Source: 21-14-0-10-47-8 sp966211455 (GTDB lineage Bacteria; Bdellovibrionota; Bdellovibrionia; Bdellovibrionales; Bdellovibrionaceae). From it: a stretch of 64,000 nucleotides of DNA. The stretch spans positions 183,169-247,168 of the forward strand of contig CBIHNI010000003.1 in the NCBI GenBank assembly GCA_966211455.1. The letters are read 5' to 3'. How positions within the stretch are numbered: position 1 is the stretch's first letter; every line of letters starts with the position of its first letter. Below, one piece after another: positions 25,836 through 32,876 of the stretch. A model generated the notes under the pieces. That model made no database searches, was not told where the DNA came from, and saw only the letters and a list, made by a program, of their open reading frames with translations. Position numbers and translations under genes: made by a program.

Positions 25836-26564
25836 ATGAATCAACAAAAGCATTCTCCACAACCCGAGACAATTCGCTCGATGTTTGCCAAAGTGGCGGC
25901 CAATTACGACAAAGCCAATTCGGTTCTGTCGATGGGCATCCACCACCTGTGGAGAAAAAAGCTGGTCAAACTTGCTGGCACCAAACCCGGAATGAAAGTC
26001 CTGGATTGCGCCACAGGCACTGGCGACCTGGCGATCGAATTTAAACGCGTGGTTGGTTCAAATGGCGCTGTGATCGGAACCGATTTCTGCGAAGAGATGA
26101 TGATCCCAGCCCCCGGCAAAGCGGCCGCACAGAAGTTAGAAATCAAATTCGAAACTGCGGACGTGATGAATCTTCCTTATCCGGATGCACAGTTTGATAT
26201 CGTCAGCATTTCATTCGGAATTCGCAACGTCGCAGATCCAGTTAAAGCATTGCAAGAAATGGCTCGTGTCACCAAGCCAGGTGGCCAAGTCATGGTTCTG
26301 GAATTCGGCCAGGCCGATCTTCCGGTCTTTGCACCGATCTTTAATTTCTATTCGGAAAAAATCCTACCGATCGTCGGCGGCTTTGTGACAGGCCAAAAAG
26401 ATGCTTACCAGTATCTGCAAAAATCTTCGGCCGCCTTCCCCTGCAAAGAAGGCTTCATCGAACTGATGAAGCAGTCAGGCGCCTTCGCTAGCATGAAGTA
26501 CCACTCGCTGACCGGCGGGGTTGCTTACATCTATCAGGGCCAGAAGCCTGCTTCTTATAATTAG
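25836..26564 (+). CDS. ubiE: Demethylmenaquinone methyltransferase
   Basis: 242 residues. UbiE/MenG signatures: FAKVAANYDKANSVLSMGIHHLWRKK near the N-terminus, SAM motif LDCATGTGDLAIEF, and SFGIRNVADPVKALQEM. The C-terminal TGGVAYIYQGQKP is also typical. Methylates demethylmenaquinol in the last step of menaquinone synthesis. Next to DAHP synthase and across from menF-menD-menH, so the locus covers both ends of the pathway. No ubiquinone genes are visible nearby, so the menaquinone role is preferred. Confidence 0.95.
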   Translation: MNQQKHSPQPETIRSMFAKVAANYDKANSVLSMGIHHLWRKKLVKLAGTKPGMKVLDCATGTGDLAIEFKRVVGSNGAVIGTDFCEEMMIPAPGKAAAQKLEIKFETADVMNLPYPDAQFDIVSISFGIRNVADPVKALQEMARVTKPGGQVMVLEFGQADLPVFAPIFNFYSEKILPIVGGFVTGQKDAYQYLQKSSAAFPCKEGFIELMKQSGAFASMKYHSLTGGVAYIYQGQKPASYN

Positions 26565-26877
26565 GTTTTGTGTAAAGACCTGTCTTAGATTGAGACTTGA
26601 TCTTAATTTCCGTTGCGTTGAATCAGTAGCGAGATGTTGAAAAGATCTGCGCTCTTCTAAGCGATGAGAATTGATGATTTTTCTGAAAAATCCCAGCCTG
26701 ATGCAGGTACCTGTTGAATGGGTTTCAAATCTAAAATCCATTCGCCTCGTTTTAAGAATAAGAAATTCCAGTCTTTTTATACGGTTGCACTGGGCACGCT
26801 TGATATCAAGACATGGCAAAGAGGTTGCAATTATATCCTTACAACAAGCGACTGTAACAAACCACAGGGGGATATAT
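26565..26877. other. 313-bp intergenic region before the small peptide gene
   Basis: I see no gene with a credible start here, although the peptide frame stays open back to 26671. Two small symmetric elements stand out: a 7-bp AT-rich hairpin at 26676-26692 and a perfect 12-bp palindrome CTTGATATCAAG at 26799-26810, about 68 bp before the peptide ATG. No clear terminator for ubiE is visible. It probably holds the promoter of the peptide gene. Confidence 0.4.
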
Positions 26878-27072
26878 ATGAAAGCAACTCAGAAAAACCA
26901 AACAGCTCCAAAAATGAAAAAGATCAGCGCAAAAGCCCAAAAAGAAGCCGTTGGTGGTTACTTCTATCTCTCACACATGACAAGCTCTGGCGTCGGAATG
27001 TGGGGAGGAAATTCTGGAAATGCTCCTCAAGTAGATCGTGGCTACGGCTCTCGTGCGACATTGAAGTACTAA
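26878..27072 (+). CDS. 64-residue peptide, possible secreted or modified precursor
   Basis: Strong GGGGG ribosome site eight bases before the ATG. The first 27 residues are Lys/Gln/Ala-rich and end KAQKEAVGG; the rest is a Gly/Ser/Tyr-rich stretch with GVGMWGGNSGNAP and GRGYGSR. The Gly-Gly with Ile-Ser 12 and 11 positions before the cleavage point loosely recalls double-glycine leaders of bacteriocins and some RiPPs, but the usual Glu-Leu pair is absent. It has its own strong terminator. No peptidase-transporter or modification enzyme is adjacent, so the precursor idea is weak. An in-frame longer start at 26671 lacks a ribosome site. Confidence 0.6.
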   Translation: MKATQKNQTAPKMKKISAKAQKEAVGGYFYLSHMTSSGVGMWGGNSGNAPQVDRGYGSRATLKY

Positions 27073-27089
27073 GAAGAGATTTTTATTTA

Positions 27090-27137
27090 AAAAATAAAGC
27101 CCGTCTTTTGAAAGAAGACGGGCTTTTTCTTTTTTGT
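27090..27137. terminator. Strong bidirectional terminator
   Basis: A 12-bp perfect stem, AAAGCCCGTCTT (27096-27107) with AAGACGGGCTTT (27115-27126), 7-base loop. T-rich on the plus side after 27124 and, read on the minus strand, a T/A-rich run beyond 27095. Serves the peptide gene and the convergent gene ending at 27149. Confidence 0.92.
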
Positions 27138-27148
27138 CTCAATTCATT

Positions 27149-28162
27149 CTATTTAAGGCTTACGGAATCAATGGGGTTCACTTGGTGCAGCTGCATGGTC
27201 ATCTTCAAGAATCTGCGCAAGTGATCCAACTCTGAACCTGTCTTCGGAAAAAATCGATCCATCCAAAAAGTGACCGATTGCTTGGCGAAATTAATTGAGA
27301 TATCGCGCCAGACGGCTTCTGAATACTGACCCAGCCAAAATCCAAAAAATTGCGAAATCAGCGCTTCGTCCGCTTCAGAAAGTTTGCTTTTGAATTTCAA
27401 TTCAGCTTGAAATTCGCCGTTCGTTTCCATTTCATAATGAAAAATTTCGATGATGTCGGGATATCCTTTAACAGGAAATGGCGTCGCAAGCTTTGGCGCC
27501 AAAGGCGCGATCCAATCTTCATCACTGGATGATGGTACATCGTCATCTTGTTCTTCGAAATCATCGTCATCTTCATCGTTCGAAATCGTCGGCTTGATTC
27601 GCCCGACCTCCAGATCCTGGGTCAACACATAGACGTATCCGTCCTCTGGAATTGTATCAACAACAAGAACCTTCTGTGATTCGACCTCCTCATCCATGTA
27701 AGTGTCTTTGTCTTTCTTGTGAATTTCAAGACGACATCCCGCCGAATATTTTGGCATCAGCCGCATGCCTTTATCAGATCTGACCAAGAAGTGGATCATC
27801 CCCGGTTCATCTTCGATATCGAGTGTTTCTAAAATTTCGATATTGGCTTGCGGTGGTTTCTTTCCGGTGGATTCAGCTTGAAAGAACCACGCCGTCTGGA
27901 TGCCGTGCTTTTGCCACTCTGTTTGAAAAGCATTTTGCAACTGCGCCGACGTTAGCTTGGTTTGCACTATCCAAGGACCTGCAAGCCACGATGACTGTTC
28001 GGGGCCTTGCTCGGTGGGATCAAACTTTTTCGTCAGCCCCTGCTTATGCATCGAGGAGGCCAAAGCCCATCTTTCCTTTACGCTCAGATTGCGTTTTGAT
28101 TTCAGGACAAGCAGTCCCTGCAGATTTCCATCTTGGCTTGGCTTATAACCGATAATTTTCAC
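27149..28162 (-). CDS. Hypothetical protein with acidic central region
   Basis: 337 residues; GTG start with AGGAG six bases upstream. No signal peptide or membrane segment. Notable is a very acidic patch at about residues 196-217 (runs of Asp/Glu) separating an N-terminal half from a C-terminal half that reads FFGFWLGQYSEAVWRDI and FWMDRFFPKTGSELDH. I do not recognise a family. Probably cytoplasmic. Its promoter region faces the HD hydrolase gene. Confidence 0.7.
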   Translation of the reverse strand: MKIIGYKPSQDGNLQGLLVLKSKRNLSVKERWALASSMHKQGLTKKFDPTEQGPEQSSWLAGPWIVQTKLTSAQLQNAFQTEWQKHGIQTAWFFQAESTGKKPPQANIEILETLDIEDEPGMIHFLVRSDKGMRLMPKYSAGCRLEIHKKDKDTYMDEEVESQKVLVVDTIPEDGYVYVLTQDLEVGRIKPTISNDEDDDDFEEQDDDVPSSSDEDWIAPLAPKLATPFPVKGYPDIIEIFHYEMETNGEFQAELKFKSKLSEADEALISQFFGFWLGQYSEAVWRDISINFAKQSVTFWMDRFFPKTGSELDHLRRFLKMTMQLHQVNPIDSVSLK

Positions 28163-28262
28163 TTTAACTCCTGGGCCTATTGTGGCGCAGAGATATGCGT
28201 CAATTCTAGTCCAGGTTCATCGAGAATGGCGTTCTCTGATCGTCCGCGATACAGTCGTTTGC

Positions 28263-28907
28263 ATGGACTTTGAAAAATGGAATGCTTTACTGGAAGCTCA
28301 AGTGGCGAAGCTCGCCAAGCCGGATGATCCGGCACATGATCTGTTGCACTTTAAGCGTGTTGTTCGCACCGCCTTGGAACTTTGCGATCTCGAGAAAGCA
28401 AAGAAAGAAGTCGTGCTGCCCGCCGCTTGGTTGCATGACTATGTGAACGTTCCTAAGAACGATCCACGACGCAAAGAAGCCTCGCGCCTTTCGGCAATCG
28501 AAGCTTTAAAGTTCTTAGAAGAAATCGGATATCCCAAAGAGCACTTTCCTGAAATCGCTCACGCCATCGAAGCGCACAGCTTCAGTGCCGGTATCGAGGC
28601 CCGCAGCATCGAAGCCCAAATCGTGCAAGATGCCGATCGCTTGGATGGAATCGGCGCCATCGGAGTCGCCCGCTGCTTTATCACCGCTGGCGTCTTGAAA
28701 CGACCCTTGTATGCGGAGCAGGATCCATTTTGTGAATCTCGTCAACCCGAAGATCTGAAATACACGATCGATCACTTCTTCCAAAAGCTTTTCATTGTGG
28801 CGCGGACTTTGAAAACATCGGCAGGCCAAGCCGAAGGCCTGAAGCGACTGAAAGTGATGCAAAATTATCTCGAGGACTTGCGCCGAGAGATCGAAGTCCA
28901 AAAATAA
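28263..28907 (+). CDS. HD-domain phosphohydrolase
   Basis: 214 residues from the ATG at 28263 (MDFEKW). HD superfamily metal site: His in DLLHFKRV, WLHDYVN with the HD pair, and Asp in QDADRLDGIGAIG. This layout matches the YedJ-type soluble HD hydrolases that act on nucleotides or small phosphoesters. The open frame extends 27 codons upstream without a convincing ribosome site. Substrate unknown. A terminator follows the stop directly. Confidence 0.88.
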   Translation: MDFEKWNALLEAQVAKLAKPDDPAHDLLHFKRVVRTALELCDLEKAKKEVVLPAAWLHDYVNVPKNDPRRKEASRLSAIEALKFLEEIGYPKEHFPEIAHAIEAHSFSAGIEARSIEAQIVQDADRLDGIGAIGVARCFITAGVLKRPLYAEQDPFCESRQPEDLKYTIDHFFQKLFIVARTLKTSAGQAEGLKRLKVMQNYLEDLRREIEVQK

Positions 28908-28937
28908 AAAACCCCAGGCTCTCACCCAGGGTTTTTA
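28906..28937. terminator. Rho-independent terminator
   Basis: Stem AAAAACCC (28907-28914) with GGGTTTTT (28929-28936) around a 14-base loop. Follows the HD hydrolase on the plus strand and also lies just beyond the stop of the convergent lipoprotein gene. Confidence 0.7.
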
Positions 28938-28962
28938 AAATTTCAAATTTCAGAAACACAAA

Positions 28963-29904
28963 TTACGGAAGCAAAGGTCTCCAAGATTCGATGTACGACT
29001 GCATTGTCGCCATGACTTGTTCTTGAGAAGAAACTTCGGCCTGAACTTTTGCCGCGTTTTGTGGCTTGGTGCTGTTCTGGCTGAATTCTTTGTAAGACTG
29101 CATTCCGGCTTTCGCTTTGTCCAAAGCGATCTGCCAAAGCTCGGCGGTCATTTGGCGGCCTTCCAGATCTTGTTTTTCAGTGAACTTGATCAAGTCGGGG
29201 TTGCCGTCGTTTTTCAGATCGATTTTGATTTGATCGGCAAATTCCAATTTTGAAATCTTATCCAGCTTCACCAGATACTTGACGGCTTCTTTCATCATAC
29301 CGGAATTCGACAAAGTTTCGCCTTCAACACCCAAGTTCAGGCTGAGCTTCAGCAGAATGTCGCGGATGAAGTTCGCACGCAAAGCCAGCAGTTTATAAGC
29401 TGTCTCTTCGTAACGACCGTGACCGTTGATTTCGGTTTGAATGATGGCTTCGATTTTTTCATCTTGCGCGAAAGAAACGATCGCCTGCAATCCCGACAAG
29501 CGGGCTTTCAACTGCAAACGCATGCCGTCTTTTTGTTCCGCAGTCAGATCGATCGCGTAACCGTCTGCATCCATCCCGTAAGCTGGCTGCACTTCTTCCA
29601 GTTCTTTCAGACGCAGGTATGTGAATTCGATCAGCTCGTCAGCGTGAACTTCTTCACCGAAAACTTTGGCGGCGGCCATCACACCCGTTGGAATTGGGTA
29701 AGTGAAGCGCTGATTGTCAGCTTTATCGATTTGTTCAAGCGCTGCCACCAATGTCTGCTTGTGAATCGCATCGTTGGTTTTGTCCATTTTGTCAGACATG
29801 TCCTGAGTGCGCTTTGGCATTGAATTTAAACCCGCAACGTCTGGAAGCTCGCAAGCTGTCAGCGCCAGGGCGATCAAAGGTGCCATGATCAACATCATTC
29901 TCAT
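28963..29904 (-). CDS. Lipoprotein of unknown function
   Basis: 313 residues with a lipoprotein signal ending LALTAC (Cys18, next residue Glu). The mature part is mostly helical by composition: a Met/Lys/Asp-rich stretch (KRTQDMSDKMDKTND), then long amphipathic segments and a C-terminal helix set ending YIESWRPLLP. No domain recognised. It is predicted to sit on the periplasmic face of a membrane. It follows the chalcone-isomerase-like gene on the same strand, but a terminator lies between them. Confidence 0.8.
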   Translation of the reverse strand: MRMMLIMAPLIALALTACELPDVAGLNSMPKRTQDMSDKMDKTNDAIHKQTLVAALEQIDKADNQRFTYPIPTGVMAAAKVFGEEVHADELIEFTYLRLKELEEVQPAYGMDADGYAIDLTAEQKDGMRLQLKARLSGLQAIVSFAQDEKIEAIIQTEINGHGRYEETAYKLLALRANFIRDILLKLSLNLGVEGETLSNSGMMKEAVKYLVKLDKISKLEFADQIKIDLKNDGNPDLIKFTEKQDLEGRQMTAELWQIALDKAKAGMQSYKEFSQNSTKPQNAAKVQAEVSSQEQVMATMQSYIESWRPLLP

Positions 29905-29928
29905 TTGGAAATCCTTATGCTTAGAAAT

Positions 29929-29958
29929 GAAAAAGGCCGGCCATTGCGGGCCAGCCTT
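29929..29958 (-). terminator. Terminator after the chalcone-isomerase-like gene
   Basis: A 10-bp stem with one mismatch (29933-29942 with 29949-29958) and a 6-base loop. Read on the minus strand it is followed by TTTTTCATTTC. Confidence 0.8.
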
Positions 29959-29974
29959 GATTTAAGAATCGAAA

Positions 29975-30631
29975 TTACTTGGGTTGTCCGTTGATCAGAT
30001 CGGCGCGCAGATCTTTCAGCTCAGAGCTGGTCAGACCCAACCAGAAAGCCATCACCTTGCGAGTGAAACCTTCAGCACCGTTCACAACCAAAACTTTTCC
30101 GTCTGGCTGTTCGAAGTTCAACGTTTCAGATTTGTTCGCGTTCTTTTGGAAAGCGATCACAAGCTTTGTGTCTTTGCGAATCACGCCCATTGCAGTCACA
30201 GCGTCGAAGAAAGGCTTCAGTTCCGCATCCGCGTTATAATCTTTGCCTGGGTTGTTCAAAGTGTAAGCTTCAGCAAATGAAGAGTGGATTTTTTCAGCGT
30301 CAACGTCGCGAACGAAGTTCAAACGCATCACAGTTGTGCGAGACTTGTCCAAGCTGTTCAAAGAATCCAGGTTTTTTGCAGTCGCATTGCGGACGAAGGC
30401 TGAAGCGTCGCTTGACATCAATTCAGCAACGTAAACCGGAACGATCACGACTTTGCGCATACCATAACCAACCAACGAGATCGGAAGTTTTTGGTTGTTG
30501 ATGGTCACTGTCGCTTCTTTTGATACAGTCACGCCTTTCAATGCGTTACCGGCAACGGTTTGTTCGAAAATGCTAGCGAAAGCTGAAGACGAGATCATCG
30601 CGACAGCCAAGATTGCGATTGCGTTTTTCAT
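29975..30631 (-). CDS. Chalcone isomerase-like secreted protein
   Basis: 218 residues. Sec signal peptide ending SSAFAS (about residue 20). The segment LVGYGMRKVVIVPVYVAELM corresponds to the conserved GxGxR..KVYVAGLY strand of the bacterial chalcone isomerase-like family, and VMAFWLGLTSSELKDL to the conserved end (FLGIWLG-like). Bacterial members are periplasmic and of unclear function; fatty-acid binding has been suggested for the fold. Monocistronic with its own terminator. Confidence 0.82.
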   Translation of the reverse strand: MKNAIAILAVAMISSSAFASIFEQTVAGNALKGVTVSKEATVTINNQKLPISLVGYGMRKVVIVPVYVAELMSSDASAFVRNATAKNLDSLNSLDKSRTTVMRLNFVRDVDAEKIHSSFAEAYTLNNPGKDYNADAELKPFFDAVTAMGVIRKDTKLVIAFQKNANKSETLNFEQPDGKVLVVNGAEGFTRKVMAFWLGLTSSELKDLRADLINGQPK

Positions 30632-30832
30632 TCTGTTCTCCTGTGGTTTTTTACTTCGTTCGAGTAAAGTAAGTATTCTAAATTTGAGGTCCCTGTTTTG
30701 GTCCCGAAATGGCCGAAACTCAATCAGAAATTGCGGTTTTGAAGGTAAAATATTGATGAAGCCCGGGTGTTGTTTTCACTCGGCCGCGCGGATCAAGAGA
30801 GGTATCTCGATGAAGCTCTCGTCCGCTTTGCT

Positions 30833-30858
30833 GACCCCGATAGGGTACTATCGGGGTC
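30833..30858 (+). other. 11-bp perfect hairpin in the gap before the hydrolase gene
   Basis: GACCCCGATAG (30833-30843) pairs perfectly with CTATCGGGGTC (30848-30858) around a GGTA loop; only TCTTTAG follows, so a classic terminator is doubtful. A 20-codon open frame with a GAGAGG ribosome-like site (ATG at 30810, stop 30870-30872) runs through it. The rest of the 272-bp gap (30632-30903) shows no gene. It may be a regulatory leader of the downstream gene or a weak terminator. Confidence 0.45.
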
Positions 30859-30903
30859 TCTTTAGATCCTGAGATCGCATCGTTCGTTTATGCAAAGCGT
30901 TAA

Positions 30904-31836
30904 ATGCATGAAAATCCCCAAGGTTCCCGGAAAACATCTGCTAGGCTTAAAGCCATGGCAGCTTCACCGTTCTTTCCCAAACTTCCTTCAGGTTGGTCTC
31001 AGGAGATGCTGAGCTTTCAGCAAGGCGCTCTTTCGTTGAGAATTTTGAAATCTTCGGATCTTTCGAAGGGGCGTTTCTTGTATTTGATTCATGGTCAGGG
31101 CGAGCAAAGTGGTCGCTATGAACACTTCCCGCATTATCTTCAGGGCCTTGTCGATGCGGTGATTTGCCTGGATCTTCCGGGACATGGTCAGTCGGCCGGC
31201 ATTCGTGGCCATATCGAAAATTTTGATCAGTACAGCGACGCCGTGATCGCGGGATTTCAAACGGCGCAACAGTGGATGAAGAAATCGGCTTCACAAACGA
31301 CAGCTCATTGGTTTGGGCACAGCTTGGGTGGATTGATCACGCTTCGGACTTTGTTGAAAGAAAAAAATCTGCCGCTGAAAACGGTGACGGTTTCGGCGCC
31401 ACTTTTGGATCTGGCCATGCCGGTGCCGAAGCTGAAAAAGTTTTTTGGTGAACTGGTCGAACCCATCTTAGGCCGCATGAAACTTGCGAATGAGCTGGAT
31501 GGCAGCATGGTTTCCAACGATCCCGAAGTCGGCAAAGCTTACACCTCGGACCCGTTGAATCACAGCTACGTGACCCCCCGCTTTTTTGTGAACATGACAA
31601 AGGAAATGCAGCTGACCCGCGACAACGTCGGGCCTTTTGCTTACAACCTTTTGATGATCGTACCTTTGGCGGATCGGATCGTCAGCTGGCAAGCCGAATA
31701 CAGATTCTTCGAGCATTTGAAAATGAGTGAGGGGAAAAAGAAAGTTCTGACCAGCTTTCCAAATTACGCGCACGAATCATTCAATGATTACGGAAAAGAG
31801 CGCGCCTTCAATGCTTTGGCCGATTGGCTGAAGTAA
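30904..31836 (+). CDS. Lysophospholipase-like alpha/beta hydrolase
   Basis: 310 residues from the ATG at 30904, or 293 from the ATG at 30955; neither has a good ribosome site. Hydrolase_4/monoacylglycerol-lipase type: YLIHGQGEQSGRYEHF, DLPGHGQSAG, WFGHSLGG with nucleophile Ser, ADRIVS at the acid position and YAHESFNDYG with the His. No signal peptide, so cytoplasmic. Likely acts on lysophospholipids or monoacylglycerols (family inference). Its stop is 4 bp from the aroC stop on the other strand. Confidence 0.85.
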   Translation: MHENPQGSRKTSARLKAMAASPFFPKLPSGWSQEMLSFQQGALSLRILKSSDLSKGRFLYLIHGQGEQSGRYEHFPHYLQGLVDAVICLDLPGHGQSAGIRGHIENFDQYSDAVIAGFQTAQQWMKKSASQTTAHWFGHSLGGLITLRTLLKEKNLPLKTVTVSAPLLDLAMPVPKLKKFFGELVEPILGRMKLANELDGSMVSNDPEVGKAYTSDPLNHSYVTPRFFVNMTKEMQLTRDNVGPFAYNLLMIVPLADRIVSWQAEYRFFEHLKMSEGKKKVLTSFPNYAHESFNDYGKERAFNALADWLK

Positions 31837-31840
31837 AAAA

Positions 31841-32875
31841 TTATTTCCAAAGAAGATGATCGACCAAAACCAAAGCGACCATTGATTCTAAAACCGGAAT
31901 CGCACGGGTCGCAATGCACGGATCATGACGGCCTTTTTTTGCCACATCCAAAATCGAGCTTGTTGGCTTCAAGGTCACTTGCAAAATCAAATCTTCGCCG
32001 GTGGAAATTCCGCCTCGAATCCCGCCGTAATGGGCCGAGCTCGCATTTTTATGAAACTCCGTTCCGGCTGCAGATTCTGGATTTCCTTCGCCCAGCTGAA
32101 AGCCGGCGACGGCGCCGACACTCATCAAAGCGGCGGCCAGGTCCGATTTCAGTTTATGGAAAACCGGCTGTCCCAGGCCCGCAACCATACCTTGCACACG
32201 AATTTCGGCTTTGGCTCCGTAGCTTTCGCCAGAGGCTTGCGCTTGCTTTAAAAGATCGCGTACTTTTTCGTCTTGCTGGGATGGAAAGCGCGCAAAGAAT
32301 TTGTCTTGGGGATAAGCTTCCGCACGCTTGGCTTGAAGGAACTGATTTTTTTCTTCAGTGGTCAAATGCAAAGGACCAATCTGGGTCGAAAAGCCCACGA
32401 TCTTTATTTCGGGTGCCAGTTTTTTGAGAATCATTTTTGCGACCGCGCCACCCATCACCCGGGCAACCGTTTCGCGTCCCGAAGATCTTCCGCCACCACG
32501 GGGATCGCGATGACCAAATTTCAACTGCCACATATCGTCGGCATGCCCCGCCCGCGGGCTGTTTTTAATCTGGTTGTAATCTTGTGATCGGGCGTCTTGG
32601 TTTCGCACCAGAATGGCAATTGGCGTTCCCAAAGTTTTACCTTCGAAGACTCCACTTAAAATTTCGGGTTCATCCGCTTCATTTCTTTGTGAAACGATTT
32701 CGCCGGTTTGCAGACCGTGATGTCCGGGACGACGGCGCTCAAGCTCTTTTTTTAAGAAATCCAAATCAAATTCCAAATTCGAAGGACAACCGTCGATCAC
32801 GCAGCCCAAAGCGGTGCCGTGACTTTCGCCGAAAGTGTGAATTTGAAATCTCGTTCCGAAGGTATTTGCACTCAT
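31841..32875 (-). CDS. aroC: Chorismate synthase
   Basis: 344 residues from the ATG at 32875, one base after the stop of the aroKDE fusion. Chorismate synthase signatures: FGESHGTALGCVIDGCP, GRSSGRETVARVMGGAVA and the C-terminal GGISTGEDLILQVTLKPTSS. Catalyses the last common step, EPSP to chorismate, with reduced FMN. Terminal gene of the shikimate run. The partner gene order and spacing make cotranscription with the fusion nearly certain. Confidence 0.96.
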   Translation of the reverse strand: MSANTFGTRFQIHTFGESHGTALGCVIDGCPSNLEFDLDFLKKELERRRPGHHGLQTGEIVSQRNEADEPEILSGVFEGKTLGTPIAILVRNQDARSQDYNQIKNSPRAGHADDMWQLKFGHRDPRGGGRSSGRETVARVMGGAVAKMILKKLAPEIKIVGFSTQIGPLHLTTEEKNQFLQAKRAEAYPQDKFFARFPSQQDEKVRDLLKQAQASGESYGAKAEIRVQGMVAGLGQPVFHKLKSDLAAALMSVGAVAGFQLGEGNPESAAGTEFHKNASSAHYGGIRGGISTGEDLILQVTLKPTSSILDVAKKGRHDPCIATRAIPVLESMVALVLVDHLLWK

Positions 32876-32876
32876 A

